This document shows positions 1 to 10,085 of a stretch of DNA of 32,851 nucleotides, piece by piece. Within the stretch, counting starts at the first letter, position 1. Each line of letters starts with the position of its first letter. The DNA is from an uncultured archaeon (GTDB taxonomy: Archaea; Nanobdellota; Nanobdellia; Woesearchaeales; CAIVOO01): contig CAIVOO010000042.1 in the NCBI GenBank assembly GCA_903907555.1, positions 1-32,851 of the forward strand. The letters run 5' to 3'. A model generated the notes under the pieces. It worked only from the letters and a program-made list of their open reading frames with translations. It did not search any database and had not been told where the DNA came from. The position numbers were made by a program, and so were the translations under genes.

Positions 1-2
1 TC

Positions 3-617
3 ACAGCCATAAGCAAGGAAAATCCTGTCGCTGATTTGATTCTGGAAAAAGGATTGAAGAAAAGCGATTTTGTCGGCATATGGATGAATGATACAAATTT
101 ATCATGGGGAAATCTTGTCGGAACTAACGAAAGCACAAAGGTCAACGTTTACACAAGATCAGATTCCTGCGGAGCTGCAGAAACCTGGGCCAAATACCTT
201 GGTGGAAAGCAGGAAGATTTGAAAGGAATTGCTGTATACGGCGATCCTGGAATTGCAGAAGCTGCCAAGAAGGATGTTAATTCAATAGGATACAACAATC
301 TTAATTACGCATACGACCCAAACACAAGCTTGGCTGTTGAAGGGCTGATTATTGTGCCGATAGACGTGAATGAGAACGGAAAGGTTGATCCTGAAGAGGA
401 CGTAAGCACAAAAGAAAAAGCCATCAAGGCGATTTATGCAAATGTGTATCCCTCGCCTCCTGCAAGAAATCTCTTTATCATGGTGAAGGGAAATTTCTCA
501 GGAGTAACTGCTGATTTTGCGAAATGGATACTGAATGACGGGCAGGCTTTTGTGGATGAGGTAGGCTATATAAAGCTGACAGACAGCGAGCTCTCAGACG
601 CGAAGAGCAAAGTCTGA
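3..617 (+). CDS. pstS: Phosphate ABC transporter substrate-binding protein PstS, 3' part (5' end outside window)
   Basis: Frame is open to the left window edge (TAISKENPVADLILEKG before the first Met). PstS-like C-terminus 'YPSPPARNLFIMVKGNFSGVTADFAKWILNDGQAFVDEVGYIKL', followed directly by pstC/A/B. Confidence 0.85.
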   Translation, partial: TAISKENPVADLILEKGLKKSDFVGIWMNDTNLSWGNLVGTNESTKVNVYTRSDSCGAAETWAKYLGGKQEDLKGIAVYGDPGIAEAAKKDVNSIGYNNLNYAYDPNTSLAVEGLIIVPIDVNENGKVDPEEDVSTKEKAIKAIYANVYPSPPARNLFIMVKGNFSGVTADFAKWILNDGQAFVDEVGYIKLTDSELSDAKSKV

Positions 618-630
618 TTAGCCATCACAA

Positions 631-1530
631 ATGAAAGCAAGGAAGAAAGCGGATTCAATCGCTACTTTCTTTTTTTATTCTTCAGCAATATTCATAGGAA
701 TCCTTGCTCTCATCATTTTAGCAGTTCTTGTTGTAAAATCATTGCCCATACTTTCAAATAACAATTTTTTTGAGCTTCTTTTTTCAAGCTCTTGGCGTCC
801 GTCCAGAGGAGAATTCGGATTCCTGCCTTTTATTGTGGGAACCATAGAAGTCACTTTGATTGCCATGGCTATAGCAATACCAATCTGCCTGCTGAGCTCG
901 ATATATCTTTCAGAATACGCGACCAAAAGAATGAGAAGCATCTTCATGCCTGTCATAGATTTGCTGGCAGGAATACCATCTGTGGTTTTTGGCTTGTTCG
1001 GTATCCTAGTTATCGTGCCGTTTGTATCATTTCTTGGAAAAATGTTTGGCTCATCCACAACAGGCTACAGCCTGCTGTCCGGAAGCATAATCCTTGCAAT
1101 AATGGTGTTCCCGATAATAATTTCTGTGGCGACTGCTGTGCTCAGGTCTGTGCCGCATGAGCTTAGGGAGAGTTCGCTGGCATTGGGAGCCACAAGATGG
1201 CAGACTGTGAAGAAAGTTGTTGTCAGAAGCTCAATCGGCGGGCTTATAGCAGCGGTTGTGCTTGGATTCTCGAGAGCGATCGGAGAGACAATGGCAGTTC
1301 TTATGGTAATAGGAAATGTTGCAATAATACCTAAATCATTGTTCGATCCTGCATACACTTTAACATCTCTTATTGCAAATAATTATGGAGAGATGATGTC
1401 GATACCTATGTATGATTCAGCTCTTTTGCTCGCTGCACTTATGCTGCTCCTGATTGTGGCTTTTTTTAACATAATATCTCACATCATACTTTCAAAATTA
1501 ATAAAACACAATTATACAAATGAAGCGTAA
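631..1530 (+). CDS. pstC: Phosphate ABC transporter permease PstC
   Basis: Polytopic; 'FGFLPFIVGTIEVTLIAMAIAIPICLLSSIYLSEYA', 'LLAGIPSVVFGLFGI', EAA-like loop 'ELRESSLALGATRWQTVKKVV', 'SRAIGETMAVLMVIGN'. Confidence 0.93.
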   Translation: MKARKKADSIATFFFYSSAIFIGILALIILAVLVVKSLPILSNNNFFELLFSSSWRPSRGEFGFLPFIVGTIEVTLIAMAIAIPICLLSSIYLSEYATKRMRSIFMPVIDLLAGIPSVVFGLFGILVIVPFVSFLGKMFGSSTTGYSLLSGSIILAIMVFPIIISVATAVLRSVPHELRESSLALGATRWQTVKKVVVRSSIGGLIAAVVLGFSRAIGETMAVLMVIGNVAIIPKSLFDPAYTLTSLIANNYGEMMSIPMYDSALLLAALMLLLIVAFFNIISHIILSKLIKHNYTNEA

Positions 1531-2380
1531 AATAAAAAGAAGTGAAATTGAAGAGAAGATATTCAAGATACTCATGATTGTATCCCTTGCGATAGTTTTG
1601 CTTTCACTTATCGGGATAATATCTGTAATAGTGATAAAAGGTTTCTCTGCATTGAGCTGGTCCATGATTTTCGAGACTCCGAAAGGAGGATATTATCTCG
1701 GCAAGGAAGGAGGGATAGCAAATGCAATAGTCGGCTCACTTTATCTTGCATTCGGGGCGCTCATTCTTTCATTGATAGTAAGCATACCTCTGGCTTTTGC
1801 CCTTCAGAAAGATTATTTGAATAAAAAAATTGCAAACTTGATCAGGGTGCTGCTTGATGTCCTGTGCGGAGTGCCCTCGATTGTGTATGGCGCGTTTGCA
1901 TTTATTGTCATGATGCATTTCATGATAAGGGCATCCCTTCTCGGAGGGATAGTCACGCTTGCGCTTTTCATGACGCCCATAATGACAAGGGCAATGGATG
2001 AGTCAATCAGGCTGGTTCCTGCCGAGCTGAAAGAAGCATCTTACTCAATGGGCGCGACAAGGTTCGAGACTTCATTCAAGATTGTGCTAAGGCAGTCTCT
2101 GCCTGGAATTGCAACAGCTGTTTTGATTGCATTCGGAAGAGGCATAGGCGATGCAGCATCGATATTATTCACAGCAGGATACACTGATTCAATACCGACA
2201 TCGCTTTTCAGCCCTGTCGCTTCACTGCCGCTGGCAATATTCTTCCAGATAGCAACCCCGATAGCTGAAGTGCAGAGAAGAGCTTACGCCTCTGCATTTA
2301 TACTGCTGGCGATAGTCCTTATCGTCAGCATAATCACAAGATATTTAAGCAGCAGATTTTCGAGGTACAACCTGAGCTGA
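1520..2380 (+). CDS. pstA: Phosphate ABC transporter permease PstA
   Basis: 'GGIANAIVGSLYLAFGALILSLIVSIPLAFAL', 'LLDVLCGVPSIVYGAFAF', EAA loop 'ELKEASYSMGATRFETSFKIVL', 'GRGIGDAASILFTAGYTDSIP'. Overlaps the pstC end by 11 bp. Confidence 0.93.
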   Translation: MKRKIKRSEIEEKIFKILMIVSLAIVLLSLIGIISVIVIKGFSALSWSMIFETPKGGYYLGKEGGIANAIVGSLYLAFGALILSLIVSIPLAFALQKDYLNKKIANLIRVLLDVLCGVPSIVYGAFAFIVMMHFMIRASLLGGIVTLALFMTPIMTRAMDESIRLVPAELKEASYSMGATRFETSFKIVLRQSLPGIATAVLIAFGRGIGDAASILFTAGYTDSIPTSLFSPVASLPLAIFFQIATPIAEVQRRAYASAFILLAIVLIVSIITRYLSSRFSRYNLS

Positions 2381-2385
2381 GGAAA

Positions 2386-3216
2386 ATGACGCACACAAAA
2401 CTTAGGAAACTGAAAATTTCATACGGGGACAATCATGCGCTTAAAGAGATAAATGTCGACATACCTGACAAGCAGATTACAGCAATAATCGGGCCTTCCG
2501 GATGCGGAAAGACAACCCTGCTGAAAAGCATAAACAGGATAATAGAGCTTTCTGAAGGAGTCAAAGTTCGAGGAGAGGTCTTGATTGATGGGGCAAATAT
2601 CTACGGCAAAGATGCAGATGTGCTTGCGCTAAGAAAGAAAGTAGGCTTTCTTCCGCAAAGGCCGTGCCCCTTGCCGATGTCTATTTATGATAATGTTGCT
2701 TTCGGGCCGAGGATACACAGGCTGAGCGAGGAGCAGATAACAAAACAGCTTGAAAAGCAGAAAACAAACGGCCTTGTGAAAAAAGAGAAATCAAAAAAGT
2801 ATCAGGATTATTCAAAGATGGACCATCTTGTTGAGCATTATCTCAAGCTTGCCGGGCTTTGGGATGAAGTGAAAGACAGGCTGCATTCGTCAGCTTCAAA
2901 ACTTTCGATAGGACAGCAGCAGAGGCTTGCGCTTGCAAGAGTGTTAGCGATAGAGCCTGAAGTGATTCTTGCTGACGAGCCGACTTCTGCCCTTGACCCG
3001 CTTTCTGCAAAGCTTGTCGAAGAGCAGTTCAAGCTGCTGAAAAAGGATTACACAATTGTTATAGTAACTCACATTCTCCGTCAGGCAAGAAGGATTGCCG
3101 ACTATGTGATGTTCATGTATTTGGGAGAGCTGATTGAGCACGGTCCGGCAGAAAAGTTTTTCAATGCTCCGCAAAAAGATAAGACAAAAGAATATCTGTC
3201 TGGAGAGATAAGCTAA
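2386..3216 (+). CDS. pstB: Phosphate ABC transporter ATP-binding protein PstB (LSIGQ signature variant)
   Basis: Walker A 'GPSGCGKTT', signature '[34 protein letters not shown]', PstB-like '[33 protein letters not shown]'. Confidence 0.92.
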   Translation: MTHTKLRKLKISYGDNHALKEINVDIPDKQITAIIGPSGCGKTTLLKSINRIIELSEGVKVRGEVLIDGANIYGKDADVLALRKKVGFLPQRPCPLPMSIYDNVAFGPRIHRLSEEQITKQLEKQKTNGLVKKEKSKKYQDYSKMDHLVEHYLKLAGLWDEVKDRLHSSASKLSIGQQQRLALARVLAIEPEVILADEPTSALDPLSAKLVEEQFKLLKKDYTIVIVTHILRQARRIADYVMFMYLGELIEHGPAEKFFNAPQKDKTKEYLSGEIS

Positions 3217-3217
3217 A

Positions 3218-4459
3218 ATGGAAAAAAATAATGATTCGCAGGAAAATCTGAAATTTGTAATTGTAGGGCATGTCGATCATGGCAAGTCCACATTAATCGG
3301 AAGACTGCTCTATGATACAGGTTCTTTGCCTGAAGGTAAGATTGAGGAGATAAAAGCATTATGCGAATCAATGGGCAGGGAGCTTGAATTCGGATACATA
3401 ATGGATAATCTGGAAGAGGAAAGGGACCAGAATATCACTATTGACACAGCGCAGATATTTTTCAAGACAAAAAGAAGGGAATACACAATCATTGATGCTC
3501 CGGGGCATGTCGAGTTCGTCAAGAACATGATTACAGGAGCCTCGCAGGCAGAGGCAGCAATCCTTATAGTGGATGCTGATGAAGGAGTCAAGGAGCAGAC
3601 AAGAAGGCATTCATACATCCTAAGCATGCTCGGGCTGAAGCAGATTATTGTAGTAATCAATAAGATGGATTTGGTCGGATACAGTAAAGAAAGATTTGAT
3701 GAAGTCAATAAGGAGCTGGCAGAATTTTTAGGGAAAGTAAACATAAAGCCGATGTACTTAATTCCCATCTCTGCAAAGAAAGGGGATTTCATCGCGAACA
3801 GAAGCGGGAATATGGATTGGTATTCAGGACCGACAGTCCTTGAAGCGCTGGACACATTCAAGCCTCATGTTTCAAAAGATTCTTTGCCCCTGATATTCTC
3901 TGTGCAGGATGTCTACAAGCCTGACAAAAGGATAATTGTCGGAAGGGTTGAGACTGGAACTTTAAGGAAAGGCGATGAAATCATCATACTTCCGTCAGGC
4001 GAGAAGACTTCTATTGAAAGCATTGAGGAATTCCTGAGAGAAAACATTTCAGAAGCAGAGACAGGAAGAGCCACTGGCTTTGTATCAAAGGATAAAGTCT
4101 TTGTTGACAGGGGCAACATAATCTGCAAGCAGGAATTCATCCCAAAAATCAAAGATAAATTCAAAGCGCATCTTTTCTGGATGGACAAGGAGCCGCTGAA
4201 GAAAGGCGAAAGGCTTATGCTGAAATGCTCGACACAGCAGGTTGTCTGCGAAGTGGAAGAATTCTCGCGGATAATCGATTCTTCAACCCTGCAAGTCATT
4301 GACAGGAATGACGAGCTGAGAAACAGGGAAGTTGCGGATGTTGTCATAAAAACAGACAAGCCGGTGATTGTAGAGAACTTCAATGATGTTGAGGAATTGG
4401 GAAGGTTTGTCCTAGAAAGGCTGAACACCTGCGCTGGAGGGATAATTACAGAAGTGTGA
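3218..4459 (+). CDS. CysN/EF-1A-like translation-factor-family GTPase (sulfate adenylyltransferase subunit 1-like)
   Basis: G1 'GHVDHGKST', G3 'DAPGHVEF', G4 'NKMD'; '[30 protein letters not shown]' and '[15 protein letters not shown]' match CysN-type features. Starts 1 nt after the pstB stop. Confidence 0.8.
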   Translation: MEKNNDSQENLKFVIVGHVDHGKSTLIGRLLYDTGSLPEGKIEEIKALCESMGRELEFGYIMDNLEEERDQNITIDTAQIFFKTKRREYTIIDAPGHVEFVKNMITGASQAEAAILIVDADEGVKEQTRRHSYILSMLGLKQIIVVINKMDLVGYSKERFDEVNKELAEFLGKVNIKPMYLIPISAKKGDFIANRSGNMDWYSGPTVLEALDTFKPHVSKDSLPLIFSVQDVYKPDKRIIVGRVETGTLRKGDEIIILPSGEKTSIESIEEFLRENISEAETGRATGFVSKDKVFVDRGNIICKQEFIPKIKDKFKAHLFWMDKEPLKKGERLMLKCSTQQVVCEVEEFSRIIDSSTLQVIDRNDELRNREVADVVIKTDKPVIVENFNDVEELGRFVLERLNTCAGGIITEV

Positions 4460-5216
4460 ACTTTTTAGCAATTATTATGTCTTGATAGCTTAAGAATTTC
4501 TTTCTTCCGCACCAGTTTCCGTAATGTATTGGCTTGATGACTTCAAGATTGTATCTTTTGTAAATATTCAATATTGTTTTTTCATCATATAGAACAGCAG
4601 CCTCAGGTAAGTCGAGATATTGCGTTGAATAATTTTCATGATGGAACTTAAAGTCGATTGTGCTCTTTCCTTGTGCCAATAATCTTTTTGATTCATCATT
4701 TTTCAGAAAGTATGTTATCAGGCATTTCCCATCCTTCTTCATGACTCTTGATATTTCTGAAAAATAATTTTCCATGTCTTCTGGAAGCATGTGAGTGAAT
4801 ACTGAAGTCAGAAAAACAAAATCAAAGCTCTCATTTCTGTATGGGAATTTGAATTCAGAAGCATTTATTTTTCCTGCAGGATTGTAATGCTTGTTGTAAA
4901 CATCTGTAAATCTAAAATTGAAATTTGAATACCTTGCTGTAATATTGTCCTGGCACCAGTCAATCTCTTTTTTTACAATGTCGAAACCCTCATATGAGCC
5001 TGTTTTAAGATATTTTGTCAGCGGTATTGCCATTCTTCCAACGCCGCATCCAATGTCAAGCACTTTGTGATGCGGCTTGAGGCTGCAGAATTTTATGAAA
5101 TTCTTTAGAAAATGCTGACCGATATCCTTGAAATCGCCGCTGCCGATTGCAGTTATATACTTTTTCGGCGGCATTGGTATTCCATTGTTCCTTTTCCAGA
5201 ACTTCCAGTTTATCAT
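4446..5216 (-). CDS. Class I SAM-dependent methyltransferase
   Basis: Motif I '[17 protein letters not shown]'; '[43 protein letters not shown]' (Methyltransf_11-like). Tail-to-tail overlap with the CysN-like gene. Confidence 0.85.
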   Translation of the reverse strand: MINWKFWKRNNGIPMPPKKYITAIGSGDFKDIGQHFLKNFIKFCSLKPHHKVLDIGCGVGRMAIPLTKYLKTGSYEGFDIVKKEIDWCQDNITARYSNFNFRFTDVYNKHYNPAGKINASEFKFPYRNESFDFVFLTSVFTHMLPEDMENYFSEISRVMKKDGKCLITYFLKNDESKRLLAQGKSTIDFKFHHENYSTQYLDLPEAAVLYDEKTILNIYKRYNLEVIKPIHYGNWCGRKKFLSYQDIIIAKKFTLL

Positions 5217-5238
5217 GACACTATTTAGCTATGCTTTC

Positions 5239-5304
5239 TTTATAAATATTGGGAGCAACCTTTATAAACAGGTTTATTTTCTTGTTTATGGGGGTATTTA
5301 TAAA
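5239..5304. promoter_or_regulatory. Divergent archaeal-type promoter region with three TTTATAAA boxes
   Basis: TTTATAAA at 5239-5246, 5261-5268 and 5297-5304. The first lies ~26 nt upstream of the minus-strand ATG at 5216; the third overlaps the ATG at 5304. Confidence 0.5.
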
Positions 5305-6440
5305 TGGTTGAGGGTGTTGAGATAAGTGTAGTTTTGCCTTGCAGGAATGAGGAGAAAGCAATAGGTTTCTGCATCAAAAGGATAAAGGAAGTATTTCTAA
5401 AGTACAACATTAACGGGGAAATCATAGTCTCTGATTCTTCTAAAGACAGGTCGCCAGACATTGCAAGAGAGCTTGGAGCGATTGTTGTAAAGCATGACAA
5501 GAAAGGCTATGGAATCGCTTATCTTGAAGGATTCAAGGCTGCAAAAGGAAAATACATATTGATGGCAGATGCTGATGGGACTTATGAATTCAGGGATATA
5601 CACAAATTTCTGCATTATCTAAAGCAGGGATATGATTTTGTGATAGGCGACAGGTTTGGCGAAGGCATGGATAAGGACATAATGCCCTGGACGCACAAAT
5701 ACCTAGGGAATCCCGCGCTTTCAGGAATGCTGAGATTATTTTTCGGAACAGAAGTGAAAGACGCCCACTGCGGAATCAGGGCGATTACAAGAAAAGCGCT
5801 TGACAAGCTTGACTTGAAAACAACAGGCATGGAATTCGCTTCTGAAATGGTTGTGAAAGCGATAAAAAATAGATTAAGAATAAAGCAGTTCGCAGTGCCT
5901 TACTACAAAAGGATAGGCGAATCAAAATTAGAGACGTGGACAGACGGGTGGAGGCATCTGAGATTCATGCTGCTTTATGCACCTGACTATTTGTTCATGA
6001 TTCCCGGATTATTCTTGTTTATTATCGGCATAATAGTGATGGCGTTGTTCCTCGTCGGACCGGTAAAGATTGACGGGCTTGTGCTGTACACTCACCCGAT
6101 GATTGTCGGAAGCTTCCTTACTATCGTCGGATACCAGATACTGACATTGGGAGTCTATGCAAAGACTTACGCGGTAGCTACGGGATTTGAGAAAAGGGAC
6201 AGGGTTGTTGATTTCATTGCAAAGTACATAAACTTCGAGTCAGGCATAATAATCAGCCTGCTGCTCTTGCTTCTGAGCTTTGGATTCGGCGTAAAGATAT
6301 TATTGACATGGATATCAAGCGGATATCCGGCAATGTTAAGAACCAATGATATGATTTTGATACTCACGCTGGCAATAACAGGCGTGCAGACAATGTTCTC
6401 AGCATTCTTCCTTAGCCTATTGCTAGTTGGGAAAAGATGA
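5304..6440 (+). CDS. GT2 family glycosyltransferase, dolichyl-phosphate hexose synthase-like, with C-terminal TMs
   Basis: 'ISVVLPCRNEEKAIGFCIKRIKEVF', 'IIVSDSSKDRSPDIARELGA', 'MADADGTYEF', 'DAHCGIRAITRKALDKLDLKTTGMEFASEM'; C-terminal hydrophobic helices. Confidence 0.88.
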   Translation: MVEGVEISVVLPCRNEEKAIGFCIKRIKEVFLKYNINGEIIVSDSSKDRSPDIARELGAIVVKHDKKGYGIAYLEGFKAAKGKYILMADADGTYEFRDIHKFLHYLKQGYDFVIGDRFGEGMDKDIMPWTHKYLGNPALSGMLRLFFGTEVKDAHCGIRAITRKALDKLDLKTTGMEFASEMVVKAIKNRLRIKQFAVPYYKRIGESKLETWTDGWRHLRFMLLYAPDYLFMIPGLFLFIIGIIVMALFLVGPVKIDGLVLYTHPMIVGSFLTIVGYQILTLGVYAKTYAVATGFEKRDRVVDFIAKYINFESGIIISLLLLLLSFGFGVKILLTWISSGYPAMLRTNDMILILTLAITGVQTMFSAFFLSLLLVGKR

Positions 6441-8113
6441 AAATTTTTGAGTATTTGAAAAAGAATAAAAAATTGCTGTTTTGGATAATTCTATTATTAT
6501 TAATATTTTCAATTGGATATTATTTAAGAGCTTATATTGCAATACACAAGGGTTTGGAGGGTTCTCCCTATGAAATTTTCACCAGCAAATACGAATACAA
6601 ACTTTTCAGTACAGGTTTTGGATATCATGATTATCAAGCCAAATCTTCCCGATACCCTACAAGCATTATTCTAAACTCGATTTTAAGACCTATATTCGGC
6701 AATATTTATCTACTTTATATTTTTGGAGCAATTGTAATATTCTTTTTAGGAAAGGAGATTTCTGGAAAAAACTTGGGGGGATTCTTGGCCTTTGCCCTGT
6801 ACGCAGTATCTAGTGAAAATTTGATACAATACACAAAAACGATTGGAAGTTCAGGATTATGTTATGTTTTAATCTGGTTGAGCCTTTTATTCTTACTAAG
6901 ATATCTAAGAGGCAGGAAGAACGCAGATATTGTCTTTTTTGCTATATCTTCGGTTTTAGCTCTTACAAGCTATCATAGCGGCGCTACTGCCTTTATTTTT
7001 TATTTATTCGGGATAGCTATCTCTTTAGCATATTCATCGAAAAAAGTTCCTACCAACAAGTATGTTATAGAAAAGAAACTGTTGATGGTTTTCATTGCCA
7101 TATTCTTCTTTTATTATTTGTGGATAAAAATCTTTGATCCTGGCCAACTTTTGCTAATGCAAAACTCCTTATTCGCTGCTGTAAGCACAATTTTCAAATA
7201 TCCTGTTTTAAAAGTATTATTATGTTTTACTGCGGTAGCTGTTTTTACACTTCTGATATTTCTAATCTCAAGATTGAAAATTATCGACTCAGAATATATC
7301 CCTTTATTGATGCTTATTCCCTCTGCAGTATTAATCTTCTCAAACATTGATTTTTTTGGAAAATTATTATCTTTGGGTGTTAAGAATTATTACAGTTCTT
7401 CAATGACTTTGAACAATTATCTTGCTCAGGCATTGCTCACTCACGTGTATGTAATTATTTTACTGCCTTACCTATTCAAAAGAGACCTTTCTGAAAAGTT
7501 TATCTTGTTAAGAGGCTGGTTGATAGGGTTAGTCCTCGTATTCTTGGCTTTATTAACTCAAAAATATTATGCCAGAATTTTTGATTATTCATTCCCGCTT
7601 ATGTTTGTGCTGTTCGGATTATATTGGAGTAAAAAAAGGCCTTTCAGAATCATTGTTGTGACTCTAACCATAGCTTTCTTGATTATTTCTCAATTAATGA
7701 TTTTTCATGATCCATTCACGATGAGAAGATATTATAATGTGGATGAAATGGACTCTGCCAAGAATGTCATAGGCCTTGGGTTGGACGGAGTTTTTGCCAG
7801 CGATCTAAGAACATCAGCATTATTCAGCTATCTGGATAAAAAAGATGTCTTATTCGGAAATTCCGGAGAGCCGCTTCATGATAAACTTTTCTACGAATAT
7901 CAGAATATCACTGATCTGAACGTAAATTATGTCATTCTCTCAAAATACATGAAATATATTGTTTATGATGCTAATTTTGAAACTAAACCGATTTCAGATG
8001 AAGTCTTTGGTTATTATGACTCGAATTTTGAAAAAGTTTACGATGATGAGGTTTTAAAAGTTTATAAAATCACTCATAATCCCATTAAATCATTAGGGAA
8101 TAGCACAATATGA
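6437..8113 (+). CDS. Polytopic membrane protein, probable GT-C-type glycosyltransferase
   Basis: Many TM segments; N-terminal 'YYLRAYIAIHKGLEGSP' luminal loop; short soluble C-terminus 'FEKVYDDEVLKVYKI'. ATGA overlap with both neighbours. Confidence 0.6.
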   Translation: MKIFEYLKKNKKLLFWIILLLLIFSIGYYLRAYIAIHKGLEGSPYEIFTSKYEYKLFSTGFGYHDYQAKSSRYPTSIILNSILRPIFGNIYLLYIFGAIVIFFLGKEISGKNLGGFLAFALYAVSSENLIQYTKTIGSSGLCYVLIWLSLLFLLRYLRGRKNADIVFFAISSVLALTSYHSGATAFIFYLFGIAISLAYSSKKVPTNKYVIEKKLLMVFIAIFFFYYLWIKIFDPGQLLLMQNSLFAAVSTIFKYPVLKVLLCFTAVAVFTLLIFLISRLKIIDSEYIPLLMLIPSAVLIFSNIDFFGKLLSLGVKNYYSSSMTLNNYLAQALLTHVYVIILLPYLFKRDLSEKFILLRGWLIGLVLVFLALLTQKYYARIFDYSFPLMFVLFGLYWSKKRPFRIIVVTLTIAFLIISQLMIFHDPFTMRRYYNVDEMDSAKNVIGLGLDGVFASDLRTSALFSYLDKKDVLFGNSGEPLHDKLFYEYQNITDLNVNYVILSKYMKYIVYDANFETKPISDEVFGYYDSNFEKVYDDEVLKVYKITHNPIKSLGNSTI

Positions 8114-9198
8114 AAATAGCAATATTCCACAACTTCATGGACAATATCGGCGGGGCTGAAGTAGTCACGCTCACGCTTGCAAGGGATCTAAAAGCAGATC
8201 TTTATACAACAAACATAAACCCTGACAAGATAAAAAAGATGGGATTCTCAGGAATAAGAATTATCTCGCTCGGAAAGATTCCTGTCAATGCTCCTTTCAG
8301 GCACATGCTTGCATTCCATAAATTCAGAAAATTGAATCTTGGAAAGAAGTATGATTTCTATATAATCTCAGGCGACTGGGCCATGTCAGGAGTCGTGAAC
8401 AACAAGCCGAACATGTGGTACATGCACTCGCCTCTCAACGAGCTGTGGCAATTCAAGGATTATGTCCGTGAAAAGGTTCTTGCGCCCTGGAAGAGGCCAG
8501 TATATGATATTTGGGTCATGCTGTACAGATGGCTGAATAAAAGATATCTTAGGGATGCGCAGATTCTTGTGGCCAATTCTGAAAACACAAGGAGCAGATG
8601 CAGGAAATATTACGGAAGAGATGCAGTTGTTATTAATCCGCCGATTGAAACATCAAATTATCATTACAAGCCTCACAAGGATTACTGGCTTTCTGTAAAC
8701 AGGCTTATTACGCATAAAAGGATAGAGATGCAGATGAAGGCATTCGCTAAGCTGCCCGACGAGAAATTAATCATCGTGGGAAGCTACGAGAAAGGCGCGA
8801 GGCAGTTCGAGGACTACAGGAGATATGTCGAAAGCCTCAAGCCAAAAAATGTGAAAATAATCAACTGGGTTGACCAGAAAGAGATGATTGACCTGTATGC
8901 GAACTGCAAAGGATTCATCACGACTGCAAGAGACGAGGATTTCGGGATGACGCCGATAGAGGCAATGGCTTCTGGAAAGCCTGTGATTGCAGCTAATGAA
9001 GGCGGATACAAGGAAAGCGTTATTGACGGTGTGACTGGAAAACTGATTGATAACATTAATCCAGACAAATTGGCTGAGGCGATAAAAGATATCGGGAAGA
9101 ATCCTGAAAAATACAAGGATGCCTGCATCAATCGGTCGAAGAAGTTTGACACGAAGGAATTCATAAGGAAGATCAAAGAACAGATTGGTGCAAAATGA
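8110..9198 (+). CDS. GT4 family glycosyltransferase
   Basis: 'NIGGAEVVTLTLARDL', 'VANSENTRSRCRKYYGRDAVVINPPIE', 'GFITTARDEDFGMTPIEAMASGKPVIAANEGGYKESVIDGVTGKLI'. Confidence 0.92.
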   Translation: MKIAIFHNFMDNIGGAEVVTLTLARDLKADLYTTNINPDKIKKMGFSGIRIISLGKIPVNAPFRHMLAFHKFRKLNLGKKYDFYIISGDWAMSGVVNNKPNMWYMHSPLNELWQFKDYVREKVLAPWKRPVYDIWVMLYRWLNKRYLRDAQILVANSENTRSRCRKYYGRDAVVINPPIETSNYHYKPHKDYWLSVNRLITHKRIEMQMKAFAKLPDEKLIIVGSYEKGARQFEDYRRYVESLKPKNVKIINWVDQKEMIDLYANCKGFITTARDEDFGMTPIEAMASGKPVIAANEGGYKESVIDGVTGKLIDNINPDKLAEAIKDIGKNPEKYKDACINRSKKFDTKEFIRKIKEQIGAK

Positions 9199-10085
9199 TT
9201 TTAGGTCTTCAGATGGGGATGTTTAGAAACGAACCTTGGAAAGAATCCATAGACCATTTTATCATGCTTGCCAAAGAATGCTCGCTTAATGCCTGCGAAC
9301 TTCATTTAGATGGGAGTTTATACAAATCTGCGATAAAAATAGGAGACAAGCATCAAGCAGATTACATTGTTGAGAATATGCGGCCAATCGTGAAAAAATT
9401 AGGAGTTCATCTGCCTTTTTTCAGATTAGGCCCTGTTTCAAAGAATAAAAAGTTGGCACAAGCCAGCAAAAAAATTCTTGAAGATTCTATTATGTTTGCA
9501 TCAAAAATCAATGCAGATTATGTAGTTTTCCATGGGAGACAAGAAAAATCATCAAAAAAAAGCAGTTATGAAATATGGCTGAAGATGATTAATCATCTAT
9601 CAAATCTTGCAGATAAAAAAGGATTGATATTCTGCCTTGAAAATGCAGACGATATCAAAGATGTTGGAGAAATAAGAAAGATTTTGGGCAAAACTTCGAA
9701 TAGAACGAAAATTTGCCTTGATACAGGACACCTCTACGAAAGGGAATATTCAAACATGGGTTTAAGAAGATATTTTTATATCTTAAACGACCGTTTATTC
9801 CCTAGCCCATTTAAATTAAGATCTGGCCTTCCGATTAAGAACTATGAAAGCATTTCAGAAGTTTTAGAACTGTTCAGGAAGAGAATAGGATGCATTCATA
9901 TCCATAATAATGATGGTGTAAAATCCCATGTGCCCATAAATGAAGGTAAGATAGATATGAAAACCTTAAGTAAGAGCAGAGATTTTCTGAAGGAAGTTCC
10001 AATAATCCTTGAGGCAGATTATAGGGACAGGAGCATCAGCACCATAAAAAAGGACATAATGCTTGTTCAGGAGATGCTATCATGA
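9195..10085 (+). CDS. Sugar phosphate isomerase/epimerase (xylose-isomerase-like TIM barrel)
   Basis: 'YVVFHGRQ', 'FCLENADD', 'KICLDTGHLYE', 'GCIHIHNNDGVKSHVPINEGKID', 'PIILEADYRD'. Confidence 0.8.
   Translation: MILGLQMGMFRNEPWKESIDHFIMLAKECSLNACELHLDGSLYKSAIKIGDKHQADYIVENMRPIVKKLGVHLPFFRLGPVSKNKKLAQASKKILEDSIMFASKINADYVVFHGRQEKSSKKSSYEIWLKMINHLSNLADKKGLIFCLENADDIKDVGEIRKILGKTSNRTKICLDTGHLYEREYSNMGLRRYFYILNDRLFPSPFKLRSGLPIKNYESISEVLELFRKRIGCIHIHNNDGVKSHVPINEGKIDMKTLSKSRDFLKEVPIILEADYRDRSISTIKKDIMLVQEMLS

Noticed and set aside
3310-4428. Long antisense ORFs (3310..3861 and 3913..4428, minus) opposite the CysN-like GTPase
   Set aside because: They lie wholly inside a strongly conserved plus-strand gene; Ser/Leu/Ile-rich translations are typical antisense shadows.
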